The notes: a model not told the origin generated them from the letters alone. A DNA stretch of 64,000 nucleotides from Stieleria tagensis (GCF_024129865.1 NZ_JAMYFE010000008.1:49988-113987), one strand, 5' to 3'. Counted from the first letter of the stretch, positions 35,629 through 44,395 are shown. Numbers and translations: made by a program.

Positions 35629-35781
35629 GGGGACAGAGCCCATTGGCGAGCAGTTGTCGTTCCCCACTCGGAGAATGATGGTCCGGCAGACTTGATTCCC
35701 GCGACGTTTTCACCTGATTTCGCCCGAGATCGTCTGGCTGGAGACACCGACCGGATTCGACAGAGCGGCAGTGCGATGACT
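35629..35781. repeat. Partial third copy of the 370 bp element (first 150 bp)
   Basis: From the GGGGACAGAGC at 35629 the sequence repeats the first about 145 bp of the element and then runs into GTGCGATGACTG and the start of the next copy. The period is exactly 153 bp (35629 to 35782), so this is a tandem partial duplication of the element's left end. Confidence 0.85.
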
Positions 35782-36151
35782 GGGGACAGAGCTCATTGGC
35801 GAGCAGTTGTCGTTCCCCACTCGGAGAATGATGGTCCGGCAGACTTGATTCCCGCGACGTTTTCACCTGATTTCGCCCGAGATCGTCTGGCTGGAGACAC
35901 CGACCGGATTTGACAGAGCGGCAGGACGAGCGGGAGGAGTGACAGAAAAATAGCCGACAGAAAAATTTCAGTGCGGGGAAGACAGACTTCGCAATTTTTC
36001 TGTCCTCAATTTTTCTGTCAATAAAACTCCGCACTGTCTACGCAATGCACGTGAGGAAGCTTCCATCGGAGACAGAGCATCACGAGCGGCACGGAAAACG
36101 AAAGCTAGCATTGCCGACGTGCCTACCCGTCGGCCAAAGTGCTCTGTCCCC
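35782..36151. mobile_element. 370 bp non-coding element with inverted ends, copy 2
   Basis: GGGGACAGAGC at 35782-35792 and GCTCTGTCCCC at 36141-36151 bound a 370 bp unit about 97 percent identical to copy 1. The high identity of two copies 735 bp apart suggests a recent duplication or gene conversion. Confidence 0.7.
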
Positions 36152-36180
36152 CAACACCCCGCAAAGCGAGGCATCGAGCT

Positions 36181-36618
36181 ATGAAGATTGAGTTGTTAGC
36201 GGCTCTGGATCAGCTATTTTCAGAATCGCCAGCCATGCGAGCAGATGACCTGCCTACAGAAGATGAAATTGATGTGGCTTCCCAAAAACTGAACGTTCCA
36301 TTTCCGCAAGACTATCGCGAGTTTCTCAAACGATATGGTGGCGCAATGGTAGGTCCATACCCAGTCTTCGGACTTCGTCCGGTCGAAGTAATGGAAAAGG
36401 AACGATGGTCAGTCGTTAAAATCACGGAAGCGATTCGCTACGAACTTGCAAACAACTTACGTTGGGTCATTTTCTCGGAAGATCACTCCGGTAATCCAAT
36501 TGGATTCGATGCTACCGGTAGCGTGCTCATCTTCGATCATGATTTCGGCGGAGAAACGAAGATCGCAGACAGTTTTGAGAGCTACATTCGCTTGCAGTGT
36601 CTCAAGCTGAAACATTGA
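36181..36618 (+). CDS. SMI1/KNR4 (SUKH) family protein
   Basis: The 145-residue product starts at the ATG at 36181 (MKIELLAALDQLFSESPAMR). It has the SUKH pattern: an N-terminal helix, PTEDEIDVASQKLNVPFPQD with the PxDYREFLKRYGGA core, then the hydrophobic strand region LRWVIFSEDHSGNPIGFDAT and a C-terminal SFESYIRLQC. In many bacteria SUKH proteins are immunity proteins against polymorphic toxins. No toxin gene is nearby, so it is an orphan here. Its base composition is visibly AT-richer than its neighbours and it sits in a repeat-bounded island, both signs of transfer. A housekeeping role is also possible. Confidence 0.8.
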   Translation: MKIELLAALDQLFSESPAMRADDLPTEDEIDVASQKLNVPFPQDYREFLKRYGGAMVGPYPVFGLRPVEVMEKERWSVVKITEAIRYELANNLRWVIFSEDHSGNPIGFDATGSVLIFDHDFGGETKIADSFESYIRLQCLKLKH

Positions 36619-36828
36619 GCTCGTCAGCAGAATCGGTGGGTTTGATCTGGTTCATGCAGCAGTTCCCGGTGTCGTTGAAAACACCGTGTTTTGCGGGATC
36701 GGCGTTTGTTCTCTCGCGGTTCCGGACGCCCCGGTCGGTCTCCAACGATGGCACATGCGTCTCGAATTTGCGCCGCCGACGCCATGCGTCGCTGGCATCC
36801 ACGGTGAATCCATCCACCTTTTTCTCGT

Positions 36829-36981
36829 CAACGATCCCGTTGCATCGATTCCAAAAGGCCACAGCACGTCTTTCCGTGTTGTGGCCTTTTTTCATTGAGT
36901 CTCTCTCACCCATCAGTCGGCATCGGCGCCGGCATCAGGCCCTGGTAGCGGGCGGCGGCAAAACTGCGGTACCAAGCCGCC
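36829..36981. repeat. Direct repeat, right copy (intact transglutaminase end)
   Basis: This is the second copy of the 156 bp repeat at 34738-34893. Here the transglutaminase gene continues upstream intact. The 210 bp between the SMI1 gene and this repeat (36619-36828) hold open frames on both strands but no recognisable motif. Confidence 0.93.
36853..36892. terminator. Bidirectional terminator after the transglutaminase gene
   Basis: The same stem-loop as at 34763-34802 (AAAAGGCCACAGCACG and its partner with T run). It ends the moxR-DUF58-transglutaminase transcript, 13 bp past the stop codon. Confidence 0.9.
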
Positions 36982-39245
36982 GAACGCGTCAGAAAAGCAG
37001 CACTCTCGGGCTGGTTGGCAGCGGATAGTTGCACACGATCGGCGAATTGATGCAGCGTTTCTTGCGGTGCACGAACGAGCGCGTGTTTGCGTAGTTTTCG
37101 ATCCACCCGCTGCAACATTTGACGGCTTTGATATTCCATCGGATCACCACCGAGACGCAGTCGTTGTCGATGCCGCAACCAGAGCAGGGCGATCAATAAA
37201 CAGAACAACGGCAACTGCGCAATGCGGAACAGAAACGTCAATGAGTCGGTCGCGCGAAAGGAGAACAGCCAGCCGAGTGTCCGACTAATGATCGAGATGT
37301 CATCTTCGGAATCCACCAATCCGTTGTCTGAACCGCCTGCCAGAGTGCCTTGTTGGGCGAGTGACTGCAACGTGCGATAGGTCCGACCGACGGTCGCTTC
37401 CACCGGAAACCATTGCTCATTGATATCGTCATAGGCTTCGACCCAGGCATGGGCGTCACGATTGCGCGCCAACCAGTACTTGTATTCCTCACTTTTTTCC
37501 ATCACCACGTACCCGGTGACATAGCGGGTCGGTACGCCCACCGACCGCAGCATCAACGCCGCCGCGCTGGCAAAAAATTCACAGTGCGCGGGATGCTGGG
37601 TCTGTAGAAAATGCACGACCGGATCGACATCATTGGGAGTTGTGACGCCGCGCAGCGAATAGTTGTAGTTCGCTTGAAAGTACTCCTCGATGGCGCGTGC
37701 CTTGGCCCGTGGGGTCAACCGTCCCTCACACACCCGCCGAGTGATCGGCTGAACTTTCTCTCGCAAGCTTCGCGTCAGTTGCAACATCAGATTGCGGCGC
37801 AGTCCCCTCAGCGACTCCCGCGGCATTGGAGTGCTGATGCCCAACACGTACGGCTCTTGGGTATCAACGCCTTTGATGACCATTCCTTGGTGTGAGAGCT
37901 CCACACCAAAATTCACTGCTTCGATCCAATCGGTCGACATCGACGAGAACACGAGCTGGCCTTTTAACGGAACGTTGTGCACCTCGATGGTGCCGATGGT
38001 CGATCCGCCCGGGTTGTCGCGCAGCGTGACCCGTTGCAGCGGCGCCGAAGAAGGGCCCTGTAACTCCGTGGTCGCCAGCGCCTCGGATTCGATGGTCCGG
38101 GGCTGCAATTCGCTGACTTCCGCAGACAACGAATAAGAATGTTCGGACGCGGCAGACCAAGAACCATTTCGATAGGTATCGAAAACCGTCCCTCGCAAGT
38201 AGCCGGGCGGGGCACTGGCAAACGCTCGCAATGCCGGTTCACCGGGTTCGCCGAGCATGTGTCGCCGCACCGAACCGAGTCGACTGCCGCGGACATAGCG
38301 AGAACCGCCGATAATGCTGTTGGCCGTGACGGCTTCCAACGATTGCGACAACCGATCAAACAATTCGAACTGCAACCCGGGGACGGCGACCGACGCCAAG
38401 TGCCCCAGCGCCGTCGTGGACATCAACAACACCGATAGCGCCAGCACTGAAAAAAACAGCGGGCTGCGTCCGGCTTCATGCGAACCGGTGACCGTTGATG
38501 GGGGCAGTCGCTGTCGATCCGCACGCGCCCAGCGATTTCGAAATCGGCCTGCACGCCCTCGATCATGTCGTTCATTCCAGTGAGCGTCGCGGTGCGATTG
38601 CCAGCGACCGAGGATATGTTTGCCCCCCAATGCGATGCCGATGACCGTCGCCGAGGCGGCCACCAACTGGCCGTTGATGCTGTGGCTGACACCACCGGCG
38701 GTGACCGTCGCCAGCACCAAAATCAGCCCACATCCCAACATCGCCGGATGGCCACGACGCGGATAAAACATCCACAGAACCAATGAAATCCAAAATGCCG
38801 AATGAGCCACCGAATCAACGATCATGGCAACAAAGTTCAGATTGCCTGCGACGTGGTAGCCGACTCGCCAAGTCACCCCGATGACGGCAACCACCAGCAC
38901 CACGGGTACGATCGACAAAGAACGCCAAAACACGAATCGCCTCGCGAATTGATTGCCCTCGGCAAAGGTTTGCGACCCAGTCTTGTTGCCGCCGACAGGC
39001 CGCCTGGCTCCACGAATCTCCAATGCGTCGGTCGGCGTTGAAGGCAGAAACTGGGTGACCATGATGACCACCAAGACGGCGGCGACAAACACGGCCAACG
39101 TCGTCGTCAGCGTATTGAACGTCGACCCCAGAAAAAAGGCTTCGACGAATAACAGTCCAGGCAAAATCCAGGCCTGCCAAGACGGCCATTGAAGACGATC
39201 CTGGTTCAAGATCGACCGCTGCTGCAAACCGGTTTGCTCGCTCAT
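36906..39245 (-). CDS. Membrane transglutaminase-like protein (TgpA/DUF3488 type)
   Basis: The 779-residue product has several N-terminal membrane segments (residues 25-270), an extracytoplasmic transglutaminase-like domain and a final membrane segment near 680 followed by a cytoplasmic tail. The catalytic cysteine is in PAHCEFFASAAALMLRSVGV (near residue 552) and the histidine in NRDAHAWVEAYDD. The third residue, normally Asp, reads Glu in EQWFPVEAT. It is the last gene of a three-gene operon; its start overlaps the DUF58 stop by 4 bp. The MoxR/DUF58/transglutaminase set is widespread, with proposed roles in protein maturation or envelope integrity. The substrate is unknown. Confidence 0.88.
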   Translation of the reverse strand: MSEQTGLQQRSILNQDRLQWPSWQAWILPGLLFVEAFFLGSTFNTLTTTLAVFVAAVLVVIMVTQFLPSTPTDALEIRGARRPVGGNKTGSQTFAEGNQFARRFVFWRSLSIVPVVLVVAVIGVTWRVGYHVAGNLNFVAMIVDSVAHSAFWISLVLWMFYPRRGHPAMLGCGLILVLATVTAGGVSHSINGQLVAASATVIGIALGGKHILGRWQSHRDAHWNERHDRGRAGRFRNRWARADRQRLPPSTVTGSHEAGRSPLFFSVLALSVLLMSTTALGHLASVAVPGLQFELFDRLSQSLEAVTANSIIGGSRYVRGSRLGSVRRHMLGEPGEPALRAFASAPPGYLRGTVFDTYRNGSWSAASEHSYSLSAEVSELQPRTIESEALATTELQGPSSAPLQRVTLRDNPGGSTIGTIEVHNVPLKGQLVFSSMSTDWIEAVNFGVELSHQGMVIKGVDTQEPYVLGISTPMPRESLRGLRRNLMLQLTRSLREKVQPITRRVCEGRLTPRAKARAIEEYFQANYNYSLRGVTTPNDVDPVVHFLQTQHPAHCEFFASAAALMLRSVGVPTRYVTGYVVMEKSEEYKYWLARNRDAHAWVEAYDDINEQWFPVEATVGRTYRTLQSLAQQGTLAGGSDNGLVDSEDDISIISRTLGWLFSFRATDSLTFLFRIAQLPLFCLLIALLWLRHRQRLRLGGDPMEYQSRQMLQRVDRKLRKHALVRAPQETLHQFADRVQLSAANQPESAAFLTRSAAWYRSFAAARYQGLMPAPMPTDG

Positions 39246-40714
39246 TGCACCGCCTCGGCACCTGTCAAATGCCCCCGGGAATGTGCCGAACCGGATTTCA
39301 CGCGACCCGAGATCCCGGGGCCGGACGCCGGTGGCGCAGTCGGTTGGCGGCGTTCCAGCGACAGATAGGAAACATTGGGCGGCAGGTGCCCCGCCAACCC
39401 GGATCGCTGTTCGCTCGCCAATTCGAACAGTGAGAACACCAGCACCGGTTGAGATCGACTTTCATCAATGGTTTCGCGGATCCGCTTTTCTGCCAATGCG
39501 GGATCCATCGGTTGGGCGGCGGCCAAACGCACCAACATCAATTCGCTGCTTTCGCCAAACGAGTTGGAGTGCTGTACGGCGGAATGGTCCAGCGGTGACT
39601 CGCTGGTGAGGAACAATTTCAATTGAACGCGGCGGCTGGTCAGATCGCTGATGGCGGTTGCAGTGATCGACATCAGCCGTTCGAAATCGACTTGCAACTC
39701 GCGCTGACGGGCGCGCGAACTGGCGGCCGGATCGGCCAACCACTGTGACGTGTCGACGACCAACGTCACCGCTTGGATCGATGGCGACTGGTATTCCCGC
39801 ACGATCGGGCGGCCCAATCGAGCCCAGGATGCGAAATCCCAGCGGCGGACCGGCACACCGACTTGGTATTCGCGATTGCCGACATACTCCACCGGGGCAC
39901 CGGCGACCAACTGCTTGGACCAATCACCGATCGCGGCCAGCATGACGCGTGTCATTGGATCGTCATCATCACTGGCAGGCGCCGGCGTGATCGCGATCTT
40001 GGTCTTGGTCTCCAGCGGCAGGCGGATATGAAACAAATGAAAGGGAAACGTCGACGCAACCTGAAACGGCGGCAGATCATGAATCCCCCGCTCGTTGAAC
40101 AGCATCGATCCATGCCAGTACATTTGGTCGCCCGAACGCAAAATCGACACTGAAACCGGCGGCGATGCATCCCAATCGGTCTCGTGATGACCAAGGCGGA
40201 TCTCGCGAACACCCTCGCGATGCCAACCGACACGCAAGTCCAACGCAGGAAAGTAACTGGGATTGGCCAAGCGGACATTTGCCGAAAACGGTTGGCCGGC
40301 GATCGCCGATCGGGGCAACGAAACACTCAACTTCAGCCGCGGCCGCATCAGACGATTGATCGCAAACCCGACCATTAACATCGCCAAACAGCCGCCCATC
40401 ATGCCGCTCCAAGGAAACCCCCAAATCACATTCAGAGTCATCACCGAGGCCAACAAAATGGACACCGATGCCGCTGTCAGGCTGCGTCGCAGCGACAGAT
40501 AGGCCAACAGAGGTGCCTTGACCAGCCACCACAGCCATCGCGACAGGCCGAACAGGGCTTGCATCAAGATCGCTGCCGCCTTGGCGGGCGCGGCCTGCGG
40601 AGAATCTTCGGCGGCAACCGCTGGCGGTTCGAAGCGTGTGTCCTGTCGACGTGATGGAATCTCAGACGGGTCAGAATTCGCCGCCACAGGACCGCGCGAC
40701 ACGTCTAGACTCAC
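39242..40714 (-). CDS. DUF58 membrane protein
   Basis: The 490-residue product has a polar N-terminus, two membrane helices near residues 70-120 (LLAYLSLRRSLTAASVSILL, then GGCLAMLMVGFAI) and a large soluble part. The DUF58 signature VPVRRWDFASWARLGRPIVR is near residue 285, followed by a von Willebrand-like domain with the start VTLVVDTSQWLAD. Such proteins bind MoxR ATPases and are thought to help assemble or activate partner proteins. Both ends overlap neighbours by 4 bp (ATGA type), so the operon is tightly coupled. Confidence 0.9.
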   Translation of the reverse strand: MSLDVSRGPVAANSDPSEIPSRRQDTRFEPPAVAAEDSPQAAPAKAAAILMQALFGLSRWLWWLVKAPLLAYLSLRRSLTAASVSILLASVMTLNVIWGFPWSGMMGGCLAMLMVGFAINRLMRPRLKLSVSLPRSAIAGQPFSANVRLANPSYFPALDLRVGWHREGVREIRLGHHETDWDASPPVSVSILRSGDQMYWHGSMLFNERGIHDLPPFQVASTFPFHLFHIRLPLETKTKIAITPAPASDDDDPMTRVMLAAIGDWSKQLVAGAPVEYVGNREYQVGVPVRRWDFASWARLGRPIVREYQSPSIQAVTLVVDTSQWLADPAASSRARQRELQVDFERLMSITATAISDLTSRRVQLKLFLTSESPLDHSAVQHSNSFGESSELMLVRLAAAQPMDPALAEKRIRETIDESRSQPVLVFSLFELASEQRSGLAGHLPPNVSYLSLERRQPTAPPASGPGISGRVKSGSAHSRGHLTGAEAVQ

Positions 40715-41784
40715 ACCACCACCTCAGTTTGCTGGATGATTTCGTCGATGATCACTGCGGCATCATCCCAAGAACTGGACACCGAACGCATCGAAACCCG
40801 GTGCGACAACACCGCCACCGCAACGGCTTGGATGTCGTCTGGCAACACATAGTCACGGGTGTCCAAAACCGCACGAGCCTGGGCGGCGCGGAGCAACATT
40901 TTCGAACCACGCGGGCTGCAACCGATCCGCAAACGACTGTCCACGCGGGTGGCGTTGACCAAGTCCACCAGATAGCGAACCACCTTGCGATCCACCGTGA
41001 CCTGCCGCACAAAACTTTGCAACATTGCCAGTTCATCGCGGTGCATCACCGGAACCAACTTGGACGACGGATCACTTGCGGCTTGGTCGAGCAACAATTC
41101 GATCTCACTGTCCGCGTCCGGATAGTTCATCGACAATCGAAACAAAAACCGATCGAGCTGTGATTCCGGCAGCGGATACGTCCCTTCAAAACCCGTCGGG
41201 TTTTGGGTGGCGATCACGATAAACGGTTGCTGCAATTGGTATTGGGTGGAATCGATCGTCACCTGTGATTCGGCCATCGCTTCCAGCAGTGCACTTTGCG
41301 TCCGCGGCGAGGCCCGATTGATTTCATCGGCAATCAACAGGTTGCAAAAAATCGGACCGCGTCGAAAGTGAAACTCACCCGAATTGGGTTGAAAAATCGC
41401 GCTGCCCAGGATGTCCGAGGGCAACAGATCGGGGGTGCATTGGATGCGTTGGAAATCCAGATCAATCAGCGCCGCGATGGATTTGGCCAAGGTCGTTTTG
41501 CCGACCCCCGGAACGTCTTCTAGCAACACAGATCCTTCGGCCAGGATCGACGTCAACACCGAATCGATCACGTCGGCTTTGCCACGGATCACGCCCTGCA
41601 GACTGGTCCGCACGGCTTCGATCTTTCCCAGCAGCGAATCTGTCTTTTTCGAACCTAGCTCGGCAGGTTTGACAGCATCTCGCGGTGGATCGGCGTGATC
41701 CGAATGCGACGAAGGGTGAACTGGATCCGCAGGCAACGTGACATCGTCCCGGGTTTGTGGCGACTCATTTCCGTGGGTAAACAT
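40711..41784 (-). CDS. moxR: MoxR-family AAA+ ATPase
   Basis: This is a cytoplasmic chaperone-like ATPase of 357 residues. Walker A is DVPGVGKTTLAKSIAAL near residue 95, Walker B is LLIADEINRASPRTQSALLE, and sensor/arginine-finger regions lie in VIATQNPTGFEGTYPLPESQ and LDRFLFRLSMNYPD. The first 45 residues are polar and look disordered. As first gene of the moxR-DUF58-transglutaminase operon it probably remodels a complex with the DUF58 protein. Confidence 0.93.
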   Translation of the reverse strand: MFTHGNESPQTRDDVTLPADPVHPSSHSDHADPPRDAVKPAELGSKKTDSLLGKIEAVRTSLQGVIRGKADVIDSVLTSILAEGSVLLEDVPGVGKTTLAKSIAALIDLDFQRIQCTPDLLPSDILGSAIFQPNSGEFHFRRGPIFCNLLIADEINRASPRTQSALLEAMAESQVTIDSTQYQLQQPFIVIATQNPTGFEGTYPLPESQLDRFLFRLSMNYPDADSEIELLLDQAASDPSSKLVPVMHRDELAMLQSFVRQVTVDRKVVRYLVDLVNATRVDSRLRIGCSPRGSKMLLRAAQARAVLDTRDYVLPDDIQAVAVAVLSHRVSMRSVSSSWDDAAVIIDEIIQQTEVVV

Positions 41785-41916
41785 GCGTTTCTCCGGAGGC
41801 GACCAAATTCAGCGGCAGCTGCGTCTGGCAATGAACCAATGTACCAATCACCCGGCGTCTCTGCCGGACAAGGCGTCACAGGCAGCGGAAATCCGCAGCA
41901 ACTTCATCGAAATCGC

Positions 41917-42255
41917 CTAATATCGCGGGATGTCACCGTTGATCTGCAGGCTCCAATCGTCGATCCCACCGGCCATGTTCTGAGCCTTGTCAAACCCGCG
42001 TGATCGCAGGGCTTCGGTGACCTGCATGCTGCGACCGCCGTGATGGCAATGCACAACGATTCGCTGGTCTTGGTAGGGTGCCAATTCTTCGATCCGCTCC
42101 AGCAGTTCGCCCATCGGAATCAGCGTGCTGCCGGCGATTTTTGCCGTCGCGTTTTCTTCCGGTTGACGGACGTCCAACAACAGGAACGATTCCTCGGAAT
42201 CCTGGAGGGCTTTGACCGCGTGGACGTCAATTTCGATTGGGTATTGATTGGACAT
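41917..42255 (-). CDS. Rhodanese-domain sulfurtransferase
   Basis: The 112-residue single-domain protein starts at the ATG at 42253-42255 (MSNQYPIEIDVHAVKALQDS). The active-site loop is VVHCHHGGRSMQV, with a catalytic cysteine near residue 76; the LLDVRQPEE motif and the C-terminal GGIDDWS are normal. It carries sulfane sulfur in thiol metabolism; a partner is not obvious. It begins only 7 bp after hisG, so it is expressed with hisE-hisG. The upstream extension of the frame overlaps hisG and was rejected. Confidence 0.9.
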   Translation of the reverse strand: MSNQYPIEIDVHAVKALQDSEESFLLLDVRQPEENATAKIAGSTLIPMGELLERIEELAPYQDQRIVVHCHHGGRSMQVTEALRSRGFDKAQNMAGGIDDWSLQINGDIPRY

Positions 42256-42262
42256 CGTGAAT

Positions 42263-43126
42263 TTACAGACGGCAATTGGAAATGGTGGTTTGGAAAATCG
42301 CCGAAGCACCAAGTCGCTCGAGCTTCTCCATCACATCGATGACTTCATCGCTGCGAACCATCACGCGGACACTGCGCCACTGGGCGTCTTCGAGAGTGCC
42401 GATCGTGGGCGAATTGAACCCGGGGGTGATCCCTTCGGCATCCTGCAACTTGTCCGCCGGAATGTTGTACTCCAGCAACGAGTAGTCTCGGGCGATGACA
42501 ACCCCTTCGAGTCGGCGGACCACTCGGTCGGCGGTCTCGGAATCACGGCAGCGATCATTTTGAATCAGAACCGTTTCATAGGATCCGATCTCATCCATGA
42601 TTCGCAGCCGATTGGCGGCCAGCGTGCTGCCGGTTTCGACCAAGTCGACGATGGCATCGGCCACACCGAGTTGAATCATGACTTCGACGCTGCCCGAGAG
42701 CGAAACTAAATGTGCCAGTGCGTTGTGCTGACCCAAGTAGGCTTTGGTGATGTTGGGGAAACTCGTTGCGATGCGTTTGCCGTCCAAATCCATGGCTGAT
42801 TTGATCGGGCTGTCATCGGGAATACAGATCGCCAATCGACAGCGACCGACGCCCAACCGCATCCGTGTGTTGACGTTGGCGTTGGCTTCTTCGACCAGGT
42901 CGCTGCCGGTGAATCCCATGTCGATCGCGCCTTCGGCGACCAGGGTGGGAATGTCATCGGTGCGCAGAAAGATCAGATCGATCGGCAGCCCTTTGACTTT
43001 GGCAAACAGGCCTCGGTTTTGGCGGCGAAAATTCAAACCGGCCTGCGACAGCAGTTCCCCGGAAAGCTCGCTCAATCGCCCTTTACTCGGCAGCCCGATT
43101 CGCAAATTGTTATTCAGTTGTCCCAT
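42263..43126 (-). CDS. hisG: ATP phosphoribosyltransferase, long form
   Basis: This enzyme makes the first committed step of histidine synthesis: ATP + PRPP to phosphoribosyl-ATP. The 287-residue length and C-terminal ACT-like domain (VRVMVRSDEVIDVMEKLERL) show the long form that is inhibited by histidine without HisZ. Catalytic-domain motifs include RIGLPSKGRLSE at the start, FLRTDDIPTLVAEGAIDMGF, and the PRPP site DAIVDLVETGSTLAANRLR. It follows hisE by 26 bp. Confidence 0.95.
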   Translation of the reverse strand: MGQLNNNLRIGLPSKGRLSELSGELLSQAGLNFRRQNRGLFAKVKGLPIDLIFLRTDDIPTLVAEGAIDMGFTGSDLVEEANANVNTRMRLGVGRCRLAICIPDDSPIKSAMDLDGKRIATSFPNITKAYLGQHNALAHLVSLSGSVEVMIQLGVADAIVDLVETGSTLAANRLRIMDEIGSYETVLIQNDRCRDSETADRVVRRLEGVVIARDYSLLEYNIPADKLQDAEGITPGFNSPTIGTLEDAQWRSVRVMVRSDEVIDVMEKLERLGASAIFQTTISNCRL

Positions 43127-43152
43127 TGGGTGTGCACTCGGCGTCTGTACTT

Positions 43153-43503
43153 CTATTCGTCGTTTTCTGTCGTCTGGCGATTGGCTTTTTCGACCAAGCC
43201 GGAGGTGCCCTCGCGGCGTGCCAATTCCGCGGCCACTTCGTTCAAATCCACACCCCGATAGGCCAGCATGACCAGCGTGTGATAAATCAAATCTCCGGCT
43301 TCGTAAACAAAGTGTTCGCGTCCGGAATCACCGGGTTCGTCCGCAGCCTCGATCAACTCCCGCGCCTCCTCCAAAATCTTGTCGCCAATTTTCGCCGGCC
43401 CGGCCTGCATCAATTTGGTCGTGTAAGACCCAGGCGGGCGTGTTCGGGCGCGCTCGGCCAGAGTTGACATCAACCGCTGCAGCGGGAGGAGCGAATCAGA
43501 CAT
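43153..43503 (-). CDS. hisE: Phosphoribosyl-ATP pyrophosphatase
   Basis: The enzyme hydrolyses phosphoribosyl-ATP to phosphoribosyl-AMP, the second step of histidine synthesis. Starting at the ATG at 43501-43503 (MSDSLLPLQRLMSTLAERAR) the product has 116 residues. The MazG-like helical motif KIGDKILEEARELIEAADE and the metal-binding EAGDLIYHTLVMLAYRGVDL are clear. It is not fused to hisI. The open frame continues upstream to 43746 but that part is not HisE-like and overlaps the hisH promoter. Confidence 0.93.
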   Translation of the reverse strand: MSDSLLPLQRLMSTLAERARTRPPGSYTTKLMQAGPAKIGDKILEEARELIEAADEPGDSGREHFVYEAGDLIYHTLVMLAYRGVDLNEVAAELARREGTSGLVEKANRQTTENDE

Positions 43504-43771
43504 CGGCCGGGCAGGGTGACAGTGATTGGGATGACAACGGAAGATCGGGTAATACGTGCCAGGATCGTAGATGAGAGGTCTGTCGGCGTCCACTGTGCGT
43601 GTATTGACTGGGCGTGAATTGAGTGGGCCAAATCCATCCCGATCACCGGGACAGAGGACATCCGGGGCCTTTTCGAGTGAACCTGTTTGCGAGTAACGTG
43701 TCGACAACCTGTCGCCCCCCGGTGCCGTGTTTTTGAAACCTGCCACAGCCCTTCGCTATGATCCCTGCGCA
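43504..43771. promoter_or_regulatory. Divergent promoter region hisE / hisH
   Basis: This 268 bp gap separates the hisE-hisG-rhodanese transcript from hisH. A direct near-repeat TATTGACTGGGCGTGAATTGAGTGGGC lies near 43603-43630 in two half-units (TTGACTGGGCG and TTGAGTGGGC). No T-box or leader peptide with histidine codons was found. Confidence 0.35.
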
Positions 43772-44395
43772 ATGATCACGATCGTCGACTACCAAATGGG
43801 TAACCTTCGTAGCGTTCAAAAAGCGGTACAGCGAATCGGCGGCGACGCGGTGATCAGTTCCGATCCGCAGCAGATTGCCACTGCGGAACGATTGATTTTG
43901 CCGGGCGTGGGCGCCTTTGGCGATGCGATGTCGGAAATCAATCGCCGTGATTTGGCCGCACCGATACGCGATTTCGTAGCCACCGGACGCCCCTTCCTGG
44001 GAATTTGCCTGGGCCTGCAACTGTTGTTCGACGAAGGGTTCGAGCACGGCACCCATCGCGGGCTGGGAATCCTGCCCGGTGAAGTGGTCCACTTCGAATT
44101 GCCGCCGTCGTACAAAGTCCCCCACATGGGATGGAACACAGTCCGCAAGACCGCGGAATCGGCCTTGTTGGATGATGTCGCCGATGACACCCACTTTTAC
44201 TTCGTGCACTCCTATTACGTCCGCCCCAGCGACCCCGGATTGATGTCGTTGTCGTGTCACTACGGCCAGGATTTTTGTGCCATGGTGAGCCGCGACAATT
44301 TGTTTGCGACGCAGTTCCACCCCGAAAAAAGTCAAGCCAACGGACTGAATTTGCTGCGAACCTTCAACAGCCTGCCGCAAACCGAATCCGTCTAG
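43772..44395 (+). CDS. hisH: Imidazole glycerol phosphate synthase, glutaminase subunit
   Basis: HisH releases ammonia from glutamine for HisF in histidine synthesis. The 207-residue product starts at the ATG at 43772 (MITIVDYQMGNLRSVQKAVQ). The catalytic triad is visible: Cys in FLGICLGLQLLFDEG near residue 80, and His-Glu in TQFHPEKSQANG near residue 190. The oxyanion and glutamine-binding GVGAFGDAM is present. It faces away from hisE-hisG. HisF and HisA are not in the window. Confidence 0.95.
   Translation: MITIVDYQMGNLRSVQKAVQRIGGDAVISSDPQQIATAERLILPGVGAFGDAMSEINRRDLAAPIRDFVATGRPFLGICLGLQLLFDEGFEHGTHRGLGILPGEVVHFELPPSYKVPHMGWNTVRKTAESALLDDVADDTHFYFVHSYYVRPSDPGLMSLSCHYGQDFCAMVSRDNLFATQFHPEKSQANGLNLLRTFNSLPQTESV

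Noticed and set aside
35612..36034. Frames within the 370 bp elements (for example a protein starting MRSFIDRKIEDRKIAKSVF)
   Set aside because: The same peptide pieces occur in both element copies and on both strands; no start signal, domain or codon bias supports a gene.
36602..36913. Minus-strand frame between the SMI1 gene and the transglutaminase end, as a toxin remnant
   Set aside because: It runs through the terminator and the repeat, has no toxin-like motif and overlaps the end of the SMI1 gene.
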